Source: Afipia sp. (GTDB lineage Bacteria; Pseudomonadota; Alphaproteobacteria; Rhizobiales; Xanthobacteraceae). Taken from it: a stretch of DNA of 64,000 bases. The stretch is from contig JACQDM010000002.1 of NCBI GenBank assembly GCA_016201045.1, positions 248,001 through 312,000 on the forward strand, in the 5' to 3' direction. The first letter of the stretch is position 1; every line of letters starts with the position of its first letter. This document shows, piece by piece, positions 1 to 9,385 of the stretch. A program made the position numbers and the translations under genes. Below the pieces are notes generated by a model. The model searched no databases. It was given only the letters and a program-made list of their open reading frames with translations, and had not been told where the DNA came from.

Positions 1-237
1 GGAAGCGACGGGATCACGGTGAATTCGATCGCACCGGGATTTACATTGAGCGACGGGGTGCTCGCTACCGGAATGGAAGAGAAGATGGGGGACGTCGTCA
101 GGCGAACAAGTCGTTCGATTCAACGTGACCAGGTGCCAGCGGATTTAGTGGGTGCGTTGCTGTTTTTCTCGGGTCATGGTTCGGCGTTCATCACGGGGCA
201 AACCTTGGCTGTCGACGGCGGGAGTGTATTCCTGTGA
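1..237 (+). CDS. SDR-family oxidoreductase, C-terminal part
   Basis: The window opens inside this gene; the frame is open from base 1. The visible 78 residues carry the typical end of a short-chain dehydrogenase/reductase: a GITVNSIAPGF stretch after the catalytic helix, and near the C-terminus a FITGQTLAVDGG segment that closes the Rossmann core. SDRs use NAD(P)H to oxidise or reduce alcohols and ketones; the substrate cannot be read from this piece. The stop TGA overlaps the GTG start of the aldehyde dehydrogenase, so the two are probably translated together as part of a catabolic operon that begins upstream of the window. Confidence 0.88.
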   Translation, partial: GSDGITVNSIAPGFTLSDGVLATGMEEKMGDVVRRTSRSIQRDQVPADLVGALLFFSGHGSAFITGQTLAVDGGSVFL

Positions 238-1688
238 ACGTTATCCAGTCGGCACCCTATTCCGCGTTGTCGATGTATATTGGAGGCGAGTTCGTTTCCG
301 AAAACGGCCGTAAGACGGAGCCCGTTTTCAATCCGGCAGATGATACCGTTCTTGGGAATCTACCGCATGCCACCACACAAGATCTTGACCGTGCGCTTGA
401 TGCGGCATCACGGGCTTTCGATAAATGGCGGTGGACATCTCCGCTCGAACGTAGCCGTATTCTCAGACGGGTCGCGGAGCTAATTCGGGAGCGGGCCAAT
501 GTCATAGCCCGCGATCTCACGCGCGATCAGGGCAAACCTCTCTCCGAATCCGTAAACGAAGTCTACTCGGCTGCCGATCACGCGGAGTGGCATGCCGAAG
601 AAGGCCGCCGCATTTATGGCCGGGTTATCCCTTCTCGCAGTCCCAGCGTCCGTCAAGCAGTGGTCAGGCAACCCGTCGGCGTCTGTGTCGCCTTTGCACC
701 ATGGAATTTTCCGTTCAATCAAACCTTGCGAAAGATATCAGCCGCACTTGCTGCAGGATGCACGCTCGTCATTAAGCCGGCGGAGGACGCACCAAGCGCC
801 GCGGTCGCTCTTGCCAAATTGTTTCACGAGGCCGGTCTTCCCCATGGTTGTCTTAATATTGTGTGGGGTGTTCCTGCGGAGATTTCCGACTATCTAATCC
901 GCTCGCCAATTGTACGAAAAATATCGTTTACAGGATCGATACCTGTCGGAAAGCAGCTTGCTGCTTTGGCCGGAGCGCATATGAAGCGCGTCACGATGGA
1001 ACTGGGCGGGCATTCACCGGTCATTGTTTTTGGTGACGCCGATGTAGGACGGGCCGCGGCACTGCTCGCGAAGCTAAAGGCTTTGAATGCAGGTCAGGTC
1101 TGTATGGCACCCAGCCGGTTTTATGTCCACAAAACCATATTGGACGAATTCACCGAAGCCTTTACGAAAGCATTTTCCACCCAAGTTTTGGGTGATGGCC
1201 TCGATCAGACGACGACGATGGGACCGCTGGCTCACAAGCGCCGCGTTGATGCGATGGAATTGCTTGTCGCAGATGCTCGGAATCGCGGTGCCAGTATCGT
1301 GACGGGCGGTGAGAAACTGCCTCGCTCAGGAAATTTTTTCCCACCAACCGTGCTCTTCGAGGCGACAGATGATTCCAAAGTGATGCGAGATGAGCCTTTC
1401 GGGCCAATTGCACCTATTGCATCGTTCAGTGACGTCGACGAAGTCGTGTCACGGGCCAACGCTCTGCCTTACGGTCTCGCCTCGTACATCTTTACGCGCT
1501 CGCTGCAGACTTCGCATTACGTCTCGGCACGCCTGGAAGCCGGCATGGTCAGTGTCAATCATTTCGGTATCGCCCTTCCGGAAACGCCGCTTGGCGGCGT
1601 CAAGGACAGTGGTATTGGCAGCGAAGGTGGAAGTGAAACGTTTGACGCCTATGTGACGACGAAATTCATTTCGGAAGAGACGGCTTAA
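234..1688 (+). CDS. NAD(P)-dependent aldehyde dehydrogenase
   Basis: A full-length (484 aa) aldehyde dehydrogenase of the succinate-semialdehyde/benzaldehyde-type superfamily, oxidising an aldehyde to an acid in the cytoplasm. Visible family features are the APWNFPF cofactor segment, the FTGS motif, the MELGGHSPV block holding the general-base Glu, the GQVCMAPSR segment with the catalytic Cys, and EPFGP near the C-terminus. It starts at GTG 234, overlapping the stop of the SDR gene by 4 bases. With the SDR it could convert an alcohol to a carboxylic acid in two steps; the real substrate is unknown. A gap of nearly 500 bases follows before the transporter operon. Confidence 0.93.
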   Translation: MNVIQSAPYSALSMYIGGEFVSENGRKTEPVFNPADDTVLGNLPHATTQDLDRALDAASRAFDKWRWTSPLERSRILRRVAELIRERANVIARDLTRDQGKPLSESVNEVYSAADHAEWHAEEGRRIYGRVIPSRSPSVRQAVVRQPVGVCVAFAPWNFPFNQTLRKISAALAAGCTLVIKPAEDAPSAAVALAKLFHEAGLPHGCLNIVWGVPAEISDYLIRSPIVRKISFTGSIPVGKQLAALAGAHMKRVTMELGGHSPVIVFGDADVGRAAALLAKLKALNAGQVCMAPSRFYVHKTILDEFTEAFTKAFSTQVLGDGLDQTTTMGPLAHKRRVDAMELLVADARNRGASIVTGGEKLPRSGNFFPPTVLFEATDDSKVMRDEPFGPIAPIASFSDVDEVVSRANALPYGLASYIFTRSLQTSHYVSARLEAGMVSVNHFGIALPETPLGGVKDSGIGSEGGSETFDAYVTTKFISEETA

Positions 1689-2047
1689 GGTACGGCATCT
1701 ACAATTTTTGCGTTGGCATGAGCATCCAACGCGAGCGCAATCTTTTGCCCGTTTTCGATACCTGCGTCGAAACGACGCTTTCGCCGTACGGCGAGGTTGC
1801 AGTGAAATATCCCGGCTGAGATTTAACTGCCGGCCGCAAAGGTTTGCTGCGCTCAAGAAAAACATTCGCTGGGTGTTATTTGCAGTGATCCCGCCAGCTT
1901 TTGCTGTACTCAAAATCCGCAGTGCATGGCGTCGTACGTCGACTGTTTCATCGGCCATCGAACTCTTTGGATCAAAGCCGACCTCCATCCGACAGCTCGC
2001 TTGACAGCGATAGCAATTCTGGCTCTATGTTAAATAAAACAATCATA

Positions 2048-2064
2048 TGTTCGATATACGAACA
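2048..2064. promoter_or_regulatory. Candidate operator: perfect inverted repeat
   Basis: TGTTCG and CGAACA form a perfect 6-bp inverted repeat with a 5-base AT centre, 112 bases before the first transporter gene. It looks like a dimeric repressor or activator site, but no regulator gene lies nearby, so the binding protein is unknown. The rest of 1689-2175 shows no convincing gene: the open frames there have no family features and overlap in conflicting phases. Confidence 0.4.
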
Positions 2065-2175
2065 ATATCTGGGGAAACAATTTGGCTTGCAGATCGTCCT
2101 TCCAACGTTGCGGCAGTCTGTATCTTGTGTGTTTCGCCCCGCTAAGCCTGATGTTTTTCTGAACGTGGGAAGTTT

Positions 2176-3048
2176 ATGCAGTTTGTTGTCAACGTCGCAG
2201 TTCTGGCAGCGATCTATGCTTTGATCGCGAGCGGTTATGTTCTCATTTACCGCGCAAGTCGCGTGCTCAATCTGGCGCACGGCGAGCTCATGATGCTCGG
2301 CAGCTATCTTTTAATCGCCGTCGCGTCTGGTGTTTCAGCATCACCCGCTATTGCGCTTGCGGGCGCAGTGTTGCTCAGCGCGCTTGTCGGCTTTCTGGTC
2401 TATGTCGCTCTGATCCAGAGAATGAAAGGGCAGGCAGTGCTGGCCGCAGTGCTGGCAACCATCGCGCTCGGTATCATGTTGCGTGGTCTCGTGATCCTGA
2501 TCTGGACGACGCAGCAACAATACCCTGCAAGAATGATCGGCCTTTCCAACGGCACGATCGAGATTCTTGCGAATGCACGGATCTCGACATTTTCCTTGGC
2601 GCTGATTGTCGTCACGATCCTGATTTACGTTGCGCTTTTCGCCGGTCTGTATCTGACAAAGTGGGGAATCCGAACGCGCGCGGTCGGTCAGAACCCGCTT
2701 CTTGCTGCTCAGCGCGGCATCAACCTCAATGCAATTTATGCGCTGACCTGGGGACTTTCGACCTTCACCGGAGCGGCAGCCGGGATCTTGATCTCGCTTG
2801 ATTCCGGCCTCGATAGCACCATGACCCTGATCGGTCTCAAGGCCTTTCCTGCGGCGTTGGTGGGCGGTCTCGATAGCCTTGTCGGCGCTCTCATTGGATC
2901 GCTCATCATTGCGGCGATTGAAGTCTTCTTGATTCAGGTCGGCGATCCGTTGCTATCCGATGTGGTCCCATTCCTTGTACTGATCGTTGTTCTCGCGGTA
3001 CGGCCTTGGGGACTTTTGGGTACACGAGAGGCGCTCGACCGTGTCTGA
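2176..3048 (+). CDS. Branched-chain amino-acid-type ABC transporter permease (LivH family)
   Basis: Inner-membrane permease of 290 aa with about eight hydrophobic segments. The LivH signature is visible in the N-terminal region (LNLAHGELMMLGSY) and the late loop GLKAFPAALVGGLDS is typical of the family. It would form the channel together with the LivM-type protein encoded next, whose GTG start lies 8 bases before this stop. The start ATG at 2176 is preceded by a GGGAA ribosome-binding site. The substrate may be an amino acid but members of this family also take up urea, amides and aromatic acids; the neighbouring SDR and aldehyde dehydrogenase leave that open. Confidence 0.92.
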   Translation: MQFVVNVAVLAAIYALIASGYVLIYRASRVLNLAHGELMMLGSYLLIAVASGVSASPAIALAGAVLLSALVGFLVYVALIQRMKGQAVLAAVLATIALGIMLRGLVILIWTTQQQYPARMIGLSNGTIEILANARISTFSLALIVVTILIYVALFAGLYLTKWGIRTRAVGQNPLLAAQRGINLNAIYALTWGLSTFTGAAAGILISLDSGLDSTMTLIGLKAFPAALVGGLDSLVGALIGSLIIAAIEVFLIQVGDPLLSDVVPFLVLIVVLAVRPWGLLGTREALDRV

Positions 3049-4078
3049 CCTCTCGGCTCCAGCCATGCGTAGCGATTTGAGATGGATTCGCGGCACCTTT
3101 CTTTTTGGCGTCGCGGTTCTGTTCCCGCTATTCGCAACGCCGTTCCAGATCGATCTTGCGTCTCAAGTTCTTCTCGCATGCATCGGATCACTTTCCCTTA
3201 TGATCCTTACCGGATTTGCAGGTCAGGTTTCACTGGGTCATGCAGGATTGATCGCAGCGGGAGCGTTTACAACAGGAATTCTGACCAAGGAATTTCATGT
3301 TCCGGTTTTTTTGACGGTTCCTGCCGCAGCCTTGATGGGAATGATGCTTGGGTTGGTCTTTGGTTTGCCAAGCCTGCGTTTGCGCGGTCTTTATCTCGCT
3401 GTCAGCACGCTAGCGCTTCATTTCGTCATCATCTACCTCGGCGGCGAGTATGAGACGAAACGTGGATTCTCGACCGGCATTTTGATCGAACCGCCATCGA
3501 TCTTCGGATATCGCCTAACCGACGGTCGTGGATGGTACATCCTGTTTTTGCTCGCGGCACTCGCCGTATTTTGGTTGTTGAAGAATCTCCTGCGCGGTCG
3601 GACCGGGCGAGCTTGGGGCGCAATGCAGGTCAATGAAGCCGTTGCTACCGCGCTCGGCATCAACGTGCCACGCGCCAAATTGATGGCGTTTGCAATCTCC
3701 TCGGCAATCACTGCGGTCGCCGGTGCGCTCTTCGCGTCTTATCGCGGCTTTGTATCAGTCGATGCATTTCCATTGATGCTCTCGGTTCAATACGTCGCAA
3801 TGATCATTGTCGGCGGAATGGGCTCGCTGTGGGGAGCAATCCTAGGCGCGGCGTTTCTTACGATCATGCCTTACGTTGTTGAGGCGCTCGTCATGCTTCT
3901 TCCAGGTGCGAGCAGCCACGCCAATCAGATCTCTGCGATTAACTACACAGTGTTCGGTCTGATCATGATCGTGTTTCTGGTGCTTGAACCAGGAGGTCTG
4001 GTGGCGATCGGAGCACGGATTCGCGATTTGCTTCAAACCGCGCGCTTTCGGGTGCGGCCATTGCAGAGAGTGCCATGA
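3041..4078 (+). CDS. Branched-chain amino-acid-type ABC transporter permease (LivM family)
   Basis: Second permease subunit, 345 aa from GTG 3041, a start chosen because it overlaps the livH-type stop; an upstream ATG at 2987 would make a long overlap. The LivM family signature GQVSLGHAGLIAAGAF is clear, and the loop VNEAVATALGINVPRAKLMAF matches the EAA-like coupling region that contacts the ATPases. About nine membrane segments are seen. Its stop TGA overlaps the ATG of the following ATPase gene by 4 bases, which argues for translational coupling. Confidence 0.92.
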   Translation: MSDLSAPAMRSDLRWIRGTFLFGVAVLFPLFATPFQIDLASQVLLACIGSLSLMILTGFAGQVSLGHAGLIAAGAFTTGILTKEFHVPVFLTVPAAALMGMMLGLVFGLPSLRLRGLYLAVSTLALHFVIIYLGGEYETKRGFSTGILIEPPSIFGYRLTDGRGWYILFLLAALAVFWLLKNLLRGRTGRAWGAMQVNEAVATALGINVPRAKLMAFAISSAITAVAGALFASYRGFVSVDAFPLMLSVQYVAMIIVGGMGSLWGAILGAAFLTIMPYVVEALVMLLPGASSHANQISAINYTVFGLIMIVFLVLEPGGLVAIGARIRDLLQTARFRVRPLQRVP

Positions 4079-4902
4079 AAACCGGCGGCTCGGTCATTCT
4101 CTCGATCGAAAACATCGAAGTGATCTATCAGCGCGCGATAACCGCGCTTCATTCTGTATCGCTTAAAGTTGCGGAGGGTCAAATTACAGCGCTTTTGGGA
4201 GCTAACGGCGCTGGAAAGACAACGACGTTGCGCGCTATTTCGGGATTCATTGGGTTGGACAATGCGCGCGTATCGAGAGGCAATATCACTTATCGCGGTT
4301 GCTCCATTGCAAACTGGCGGCCGGATCAAGTGGCCAGGCTCGGGGTTCGCCTTGTTCCAGAACGCGAAAAAGTTTTCCCAAGTCTTACCGTACGGGAAAA
4401 CCTCGAGGCGGTTGCCTCGCACGGCATTTCGAGGGCGCGGCAATCCGAATTGGTCGGCCTGGTATTCGATACTTTTCCGCGCCTCGTTACCCATTCGCGC
4501 AAATCTGCTGGTCTGTTGTCGGGCGGTGAACGGCAGATGCTCGCAATCGGTGCTGCGATTGTTTCCGCGCCACAATTGTTGCTGGTTGACGAGCTTTCGC
4601 TCGGACTTGCTCCGGTTATCGTTGAAGAAATCGCAGCGCGTCTCGTTGCATTGCGCAAAGAGATTAACTTGACGATTTTGTTGGTCGAGCAAAGCGCGAG
4701 TGTCGCGCTTAAGATCGCCGATTACGCATATGTCCTTGAAAATGGCCGCGTGAGCATCGCAGGCCCGGCAAGCGATCTCAGGCAAGATCCATCGGTGCAG
4801 AACGCTTATCTCGGGCAAGGACCATCGGGCGCTGAGCGCCGTAATTATCGGAAGATCGCAATCGCTCGCGGCGCGCTGATTGGCGAGGGGTCAGAGGCAT
4901 GA
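4075..4902 (+). CDS. ABC transporter ATP-binding protein (LivF type)
   Basis: ATPase of 275 aa that would power the LivH/LivM channel from the cytoplasmic side. Walker A is GANGAGKT, the ABC signature is LSGGERQMLAIG, and the C-terminal segment LLVEQSASVALKIAD holds the switch His position as Gln-Ser, as is usual for LivF proteins. The Walker B end reads LLVDELSLGLAP, with Leu where most relatives have Pro. The C-terminus carries about 25 extra basic residues beyond the usual family end. Four-base overlaps tie it to both neighbours. Confidence 0.92.
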   Translation: MKTGGSVILSIENIEVIYQRAITALHSVSLKVAEGQITALLGANGAGKTTTLRAISGFIGLDNARVSRGNITYRGCSIANWRPDQVARLGVRLVPEREKVFPSLTVRENLEAVASHGISRARQSELVGLVFDTFPRLVTHSRKSAGLLSGGERQMLAIGAAIVSAPQLLLVDELSLGLAPVIVEEIAARLVALRKEINLTILLVEQSASVALKIADYAYVLENGRVSIAGPASDLRQDPSVQNAYLGQGPSGAERRNYRKIAIARGALIGEGSEA

Positions 4903-5708
4903 TCCCATCTGTTCATATGCTCGATACAAAAGTCGGAGTGATCAACGACGCAGTACTCTCCGTCGAGAATGTCGTCCTTGCTTTTGGGGGCCTAACGGTT
5001 CTCAACGGCATCTCCCTGCGTTTACAGGTCGGCGAACTTCTCGCTTTGATCGGTCCGAACGGAGCGGGAAAAACCAGTGTATTGAATTGCATTAGCGGTC
5101 TTTACAGACCGTCTTCAGGACGCATCCTGCTAGGCGAGACAAACATCACCGGCTTCAAGCCCGATCGTGTGGCTAAGCTCGGCGTCTGTCGCACATTTCA
5201 ACATGGGGAATTGTTCCCCCAAATGAGTGTGATGGACAATCTGTTGACAGCGCGACATGCGCGTATACGCACCGATGCGCTTGCCGAGGCGTTTCGCACC
5301 CGCGCCGTACGAGGCGAGGAGGAACGGCATCGCGCGTACGTCGAAAGCGTTCTGAAGTTTGTCGAGCTCGAGCGCTACCGAAATTCAATCGCTGGCGATC
5401 TTTCTTTTGGTCAACAAAAGGTTGTCGGATTCGCAAGGGCTCTGGCAGCCGAGCCGACCGTCCTTTTGCTTGATGAACCTTCTGCAGGATTGTCGCGCGA
5501 CGACCGAGAAGGTCTCGCTTATCTGATCCTCAAAAGCAAATCGTTACTTGGATTGCCGATGATCTGGATCGAGCACGACATGGAAATGGTCTCCGATCTC
5601 GCTGACCGAATTCATGTCCTCGACTATGGCCGTTCTCTGGCTGACGGAGAACCTCAAGCAGTGCTTGGAAATCGCGAGGTCATCAAGGCGTATCTCGGAG
5701 AATCATGA
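4899..5708 (+). CDS. ABC transporter ATP-binding protein (LivG type)
   Basis: Second ATPase subunit, 269 aa. Walker A is GPNGAGKT, the LivG-type GVCRTFQHGELFPQMSV Q-loop region follows, the signature reads DLSFGQQKVVGFARAL, Walker B is LLLDEPSAGL, and IEHDME contains the switch His. LivG proteins have the long insert between Q-loop and signature seen here. The start ATG 4899 overlaps the previous stop by 4 bases; an ATG at 4917 is also possible. It is followed after about 80 bases by the binding-protein gene. Confidence 0.92.
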   Translation: MIPSVHMLDTKVGVINDAVLSVENVVLAFGGLTVLNGISLRLQVGELLALIGPNGAGKTSVLNCISGLYRPSSGRILLGETNITGFKPDRVAKLGVCRTFQHGELFPQMSVMDNLLTARHARIRTDALAEAFRTRAVRGEEERHRAYVESVLKFVELERYRNSIAGDLSFGQQKVVGFARALAAEPTVLLLDEPSAGLSRDDREGLAYLILKSKSLLGLPMIWIEHDMEMVSDLADRIHVLDYGRSLADGEPQAVLGNREVIKAYLGES

Positions 5709-5787
5709 CGTGAGAGCAAGTGGTTGAACGCCTGATGACCACGCAAGGAAGCAACGAATGTCACAACGATCCAGAGGAGGAGAAAAA

Positions 5788-6951
5788 ATGCGGAAGATTT
5801 CATTGACGATTATTGCGGTCGGACTAACTCTGTTGGCTGCTCCGGTCCATGCGCAAGAAACCTACGTTGTCGGTATGAGTGCAGCGCTTACCGGTCCGGG
5901 TGCGAGCACGGTGGCGGGGGCCGCGGAAGGTGCGAGACTTTACATTGAACGACTTAACAAGGCGGGAGGCGTGAATGGACGGTCCATAACGCTGATCGTG
6001 CAAGACGACCAAGGAGAGCCTTCCAAAGCGGCGGCGAATGCAAAAAAGCTTTTGACCCAGGATAATGTCTCGCTACTCATTAATACGAGCTTGTCGTCGA
6101 CGTTTGCACCGATGATTGCCGAAGCGCAGCGCGCTGGTGTGCCACTTCTGTTTGCAGGTTCGGTCTGTCCACCGGAGGTCTATCCGCCGGCAAACGAATT
6201 TCTGTTCTGCACGACATCTTTCTCGGCGGCGCACGATGCGCGAGCCACAATCGATTTTATCAAGCAAAAATCCGGCAGCAACATCAATATTGGTCTTGCT
6301 GCAATGGCAATCCCCGTATCGCGACTTGGAATTGACGCTGCCGAGAAATTCTCGGCGGAAGCAGGGATGAAATTGATCGCCAAGGAAAACATCCCCCCAG
6401 CGACCGCAGACTACACGCCATTCGCGACGAAGATCATGGAAGGAAATCCGGATTGGGTCTATTGCTGGGCGCCTTGGGTAACTGAAATCAAGACGTTTGG
6501 TGCTTTGCGCAAGCTCGGGTGGAAGGGCGGCTATGCCCTAAACGTTCTTCCGGAAACCGAGGGTGAGTTGGTCCAGATTAAGGACAGCGAGCTCTATGCA
6601 ATGGGAACCAACGCGATGTTTTTCGAGAATCTTCCGGTTCAGAAAGAGATTGCGAAGGCGGCCCAAGACGCCGCATCAACCTATAAACCAGAACAGATGT
6701 CCGACGGGTGGATCGGAGGAACGACAATTGAAACCGCTCTGAAAGCGGCAGGATGGCCAGTAACGCCCACAAAAATAAAAGAGGCGATGTCCACGCTGAC
6801 GATTGATACAAAAGGGCTTCGGGGTGGTCCGATCGAGTGGACCAAAGACAATCACTTTCGTACCAAGCAATACTATCGCGTCTATCGTTGGAGTTCTGCG
6901 AAGAACGCGATTGAAGTAGCACAGGATTGGAAAGACTATATTGTTAAATGA
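5788..6951 (+). CDS. ABC transporter periplasmic substrate-binding protein (Leu/Ile/Val type)
   Basis: Periplasmic binding protein of 387 aa from ATG 5788, chosen over ATG 5758 because a strong GAGGAGG ribosome-binding site lies just upstream and the product then begins with a normal signal peptide (basic MRKIS, hydrophobic core, cleavage after PVHAQ). The mature part has the type I periplasmic-binding-protein start (TYVVGMSAALTGPGAS) and the NGRSITLIVQDDQGEP strand-turn usual for LivJ/LivK-like proteins. It would deliver the ligand to the four membrane components encoded upstream. The ligand cannot be told from sequence. Confidence 0.92.
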   Translation: MRKISLTIIAVGLTLLAAPVHAQETYVVGMSAALTGPGASTVAGAAEGARLYIERLNKAGGVNGRSITLIVQDDQGEPSKAAANAKKLLTQDNVSLLINTSLSSTFAPMIAEAQRAGVPLLFAGSVCPPEVYPPANEFLFCTTSFSAAHDARATIDFIKQKSGSNINIGLAAMAIPVSRLGIDAAEKFSAEAGMKLIAKENIPPATADYTPFATKIMEGNPDWVYCWAPWVTEIKTFGALRKLGWKGGYALNVLPETEGELVQIKDSELYAMGTNAMFFENLPVQKEIAKAAQDAASTYKPEQMSDGWIGGTTIETALKAAGWPVTPTKIKEAMSTLTIDTKGLRGGPIEWTKDNHFRTKQYYRVYRWSSAKNAIEVAQDWKDYIVK

Positions 6952-6961
6952 CATTTGGCAG

Positions 6962-7005
6962 GAATCTCGGGGCAGGGCGGTCTATGGCCGTGGGCCCCGA
7001 GATTC
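6962..7005 (+). terminator. Strong stem-loop after the transporter operon
   Basis: GAATCTCGGGGC and GCCCCGAGATTC form a perfect 12-bp stem around a 20-base loop, starting 11 bases after the binding-protein stop. Only a weak T-rich stretch follows, so it may act as a terminator or as an mRNA 3'-end stabiliser. The region after it to 7399 holds no gene I can support; the open frames there lack ribosome-binding sites and family features. Confidence 0.65.
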
Positions 7006-7399
7006 ACTTTGTTGAAACCGCAGCTGACCTTGATCCCAAAAGGCTATGATCTAGCTTTTTTGTGTGGATCGGATCGGAGCACGGCTACGATTTGCTTAGT
7101 CACGATCAATGCCGGACCGAGCCTAGCCGCTTAAGGCGGTCACTGGAAATGGTCGGTTTGCGCTCCAGTTGTTTCCCAAGCCCGAACATGCCGTGCTGCC
7201 GGCGTTCTTCTCCAATCTGCTTCCAGACGACAAGTTGGTTGAGGCCTTGCGCTAACGCGCTGAATCAAAATCCAAATCAGTTTCGATCAAGACTCGCATA
7301 ATGAGCGGTTATGGAATTAGGGCCGCGGTGTTTTACCGATAGTCGTGATCTCGCTTTTTGCCCTTTCCAGAAAAATCTCCGCATACAGGAAACTTTCAA

Positions 7400-8716
7400 T
7401 CAATCCTCACCTGCAATGTGCTTGCGGCGAATGCGCCCAATAATCCACCAGATCGCCAGTGCAGCGATTGGAACAAATGCTGCGGTTACGATGCTGGGCT
7501 CTATCGTTATGGCGCGGCTGTCATGACCGGCTTTGACGATGTAGCCGAAAAGACTCACGACATAATAGGTGATCGCTGCAACTGACAGTCCTTCGACCGT
7601 CGTCTGAAGACGAAGCTGAAGACGGGTTCGCGCGTTCATTGATTTCAGAAGCTGTTGATTTTGCTGCTCTAGCTCGACATCGACGCGCGTTCGCAGCAGG
7701 TTCGCGGCTCGTGCGAGCTTCAGCGATAGACTAGACTGTCGCTGCTCGATTGTGACACACGTCCGCAGCGCAGGCTTCATACGCCGCGCGAGAAATGACG
7801 ACCATGTTGGCCAGCCGCCGATCTTGCGTTCACCGATCGTTTGGAGACGCTGCGTCACAATCTCCTCGTAGGCGCGGCTGGCGCCGAATCGGAAGACGCT
7901 GGCCGCCGCACCCGCTTCGACCTCGGCTGCCAACGCCGTCAATTCATCAAGTAATCGATGATTGCTATCGAGGTCGTTCGCTTTCTGGATCTTACTGGTG
8001 ACTTCGACCAGCCGTCGTTCGCAGGCGCCGACTGAAGGGCTGAGCCGCTGTGCTTCAGGAAGTCCGAGCAACGCCAAGGTACGATAGGTCTCAATCTCGA
8101 TGATGCGCTGAACCAAGGCGCCGGCTCGCTCTTGGAGCATTCCGCGATCTAGAACGAGAATGCGCACAAACCCGTGAGGATCGAGTTGGAAATCGGTGGC
8201 ATAGACTGCCGAACCGTCGGAATTCTCAGCTAGCGCAAGGCTTGTCTTGTCAAAGAGTTTTTCCGCCGCCGTGCGTTCTCCATCTTCCGCAAGGAGATGA
8301 AGGTCGATCGCGACAAGAAGTGGGCCCGGTTGTGGGATCATTTGCATTTGTGATGCGATGGTCGCCGCATTCGGAGAAAACGGAATTTCGTTCGGGCCGG
8401 ATGGCATTTCCCATGTATAGGTCGTGAATTCGGAATGCTGTTCCCAGCGAAGAGCGGTAGTCCCAAATATCGCACGGCGATGCTTCTCCGACGGATCGGG
8501 CCGCTGCAAAGAGCGCTTGGCGTAGAATTCATCGAGATTGGTACGATCAATCTGCGCGCGTGCGCCCGACGTGTCGAACGCGAAATGAAGAACACGTGCC
8601 GGAACGGTAATCGCGGTGAACGGCCGCGCGTGTACTTCGCTCAGAATGGTCGAGCGGAGTAGATGCGGAATAAGTTTAGCCGCCTCGCTTTCACCAATCG
8701 ATACATATGAAAACAT
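7400..8716 (-). CDS. DUF3422 family membrane-anchored protein
   Basis: A 438-aa protein of the DUF3422 family, recognised from its N-terminal EVHARPF segment, the WEQHSEFTTYTW block and two hydrophobic helices near the C-terminus (about residues 375-425) followed by a short basic tail. The middle part is largely helical and charged and may form coiled coils. Function is unknown. It is transcribed leftwards, in the same direction as nikR, which lies 85 bases upstream; whether NikR or nickel has anything to do with it cannot be judged. Confidence 0.85.
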   Translation of the reverse strand: MFSYVSIGESEAAKLIPHLLRSTILSEVHARPFTAITVPARVLHFAFDTSGARAQIDRTNLDEFYAKRSLQRPDPSEKHRRAIFGTTALRWEQHSEFTTYTWEMPSGPNEIPFSPNAATIASQMQMIPQPGPLLVAIDLHLLAEDGERTAAEKLFDKTSLALAENSDGSAVYATDFQLDPHGFVRILVLDRGMLQERAGALVQRIIEIETYRTLALLGLPEAQRLSPSVGACERRLVEVTSKIQKANDLDSNHRLLDELTALAAEVEAGAAASVFRFGASRAYEEIVTQRLQTIGERKIGGWPTWSSFLARRMKPALRTCVTIEQRQSSLSLKLARAANLLRTRVDVELEQQNQQLLKSMNARTRLQLRLQTTVEGLSVAAITYYVVSLFGYIVKAGHDSRAITIEPSIVTAAFVPIAALAIWWIIGRIRRKHIAGED

Positions 8717-8801
8717 TTAATGGTCTCTTGTCAGTTTGGAGATACTCATTAAATGAACTGACTCGGGCAGCGTAGGTGTATTCTGATGATCGCGAGCGCC
8801 G

Positions 8802-9248
8802 TTACCTACGGTGATGATTGTGTTTGACTTTGGATGCATTTTTTTTCGACTCGGTAGGAATCATGACTAAGCGGCCGTAGTGCACGCCGCGCTCCGAAAT
8901 GATGTGATTGGCAAAGTGCTGCACATCCTTACCGGCTCCTTTGAGCGCAGTCACTTCCATACAGCTGTCATCATCGAGATGCACATGCAAGGTTGCCAAT
9001 GAGAGGTCGTGGTGGCCGTGGTAATTTTCGACGAGGCGTCTTGATAAGTTCCGCGCCGCGTGATCGTAGACGTAGACCAGCGCCGCGATGCAATCGCTGG
9101 ACTGTCCTGATTTCTGCACCGCTTGCTGCATACCAGCGCGCGTGAAATCGCGAATGGCTTCCGACCGGTTCTGATACCCGTGTTCGGCAATCATGCGATC
9201 GAGATCCTTCATTAGATCGTCATCGAGCGTAATCGTGATGCGTTGCAT
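8802..9248 (-). CDS. nikR: Nickel-responsive regulator NikR
   Basis: Ribbon-helix-helix repressor of 148 aa. The N-terminus MQRITITLDDDL is the DNA-binding strand, followed by the ACT-like nickel domain. The four square-planar nickel ligands of E. coli NikR (His76, His87, His89, Cys95) are all present here one residue later: His77, His88, His90 and Cys96. The C-terminal tail is basic and has three more histidines. The start at 9248 fits the family; an upstream ATG at 9266 would add six residues. A NikR-type operator lies in the divergent spacer to the TonB-receptor gene, so NikR probably controls that receptor and possibly itself. Confidence 0.95.
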   Translation of the reverse strand: MQRITITLDDDLMKDLDRMIAEHGYQNRSEAIRDFTRAGMQQAVQKSGQSSDCIAALVYVYDHAARNLSRRLVENYHGHHDLSLATLHVHLDDDSCMEVTALKGAGKDVQHFANHIISERGVHYGRLVMIPTESKKNASKVKHNHHRR

Positions 9249-9306
9249 TGGAAACCTACTTTTCAATTGTGGACACGCTGGATTGTAAATCTGCTTTGCT
9301 ATGAGC

Positions 9307-9334
9307 GTATGATAATTTTATTGAAATATCATAT
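9307..9334. promoter_or_regulatory. NikR operator
   Basis: GTATGA, 16 bases, TCATAT: this matches the E. coli NikR operator GTATGA-N16-TCATAC in spacing and in 11 of 12 half-site bases. It sits in the 137-base spacer between nikR and the divergent TonB-receptor gene, about 50 bases before the receptor start, where bound NikR would block its promoter when nickel is plentiful. Confidence 0.82.
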
Positions 9335-9385
9335 ATGAAGCGATAACCCTTTAGTGGCCGTTGTAAACCGATTATAGGCGTGAAT

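Noticed and set aside
1449-2004. Overlapping frames after the aldehyde dehydrogenase on both strands
   Set aside because: They conflict with each other, lack ribosome-binding sites and have no recognisable features.
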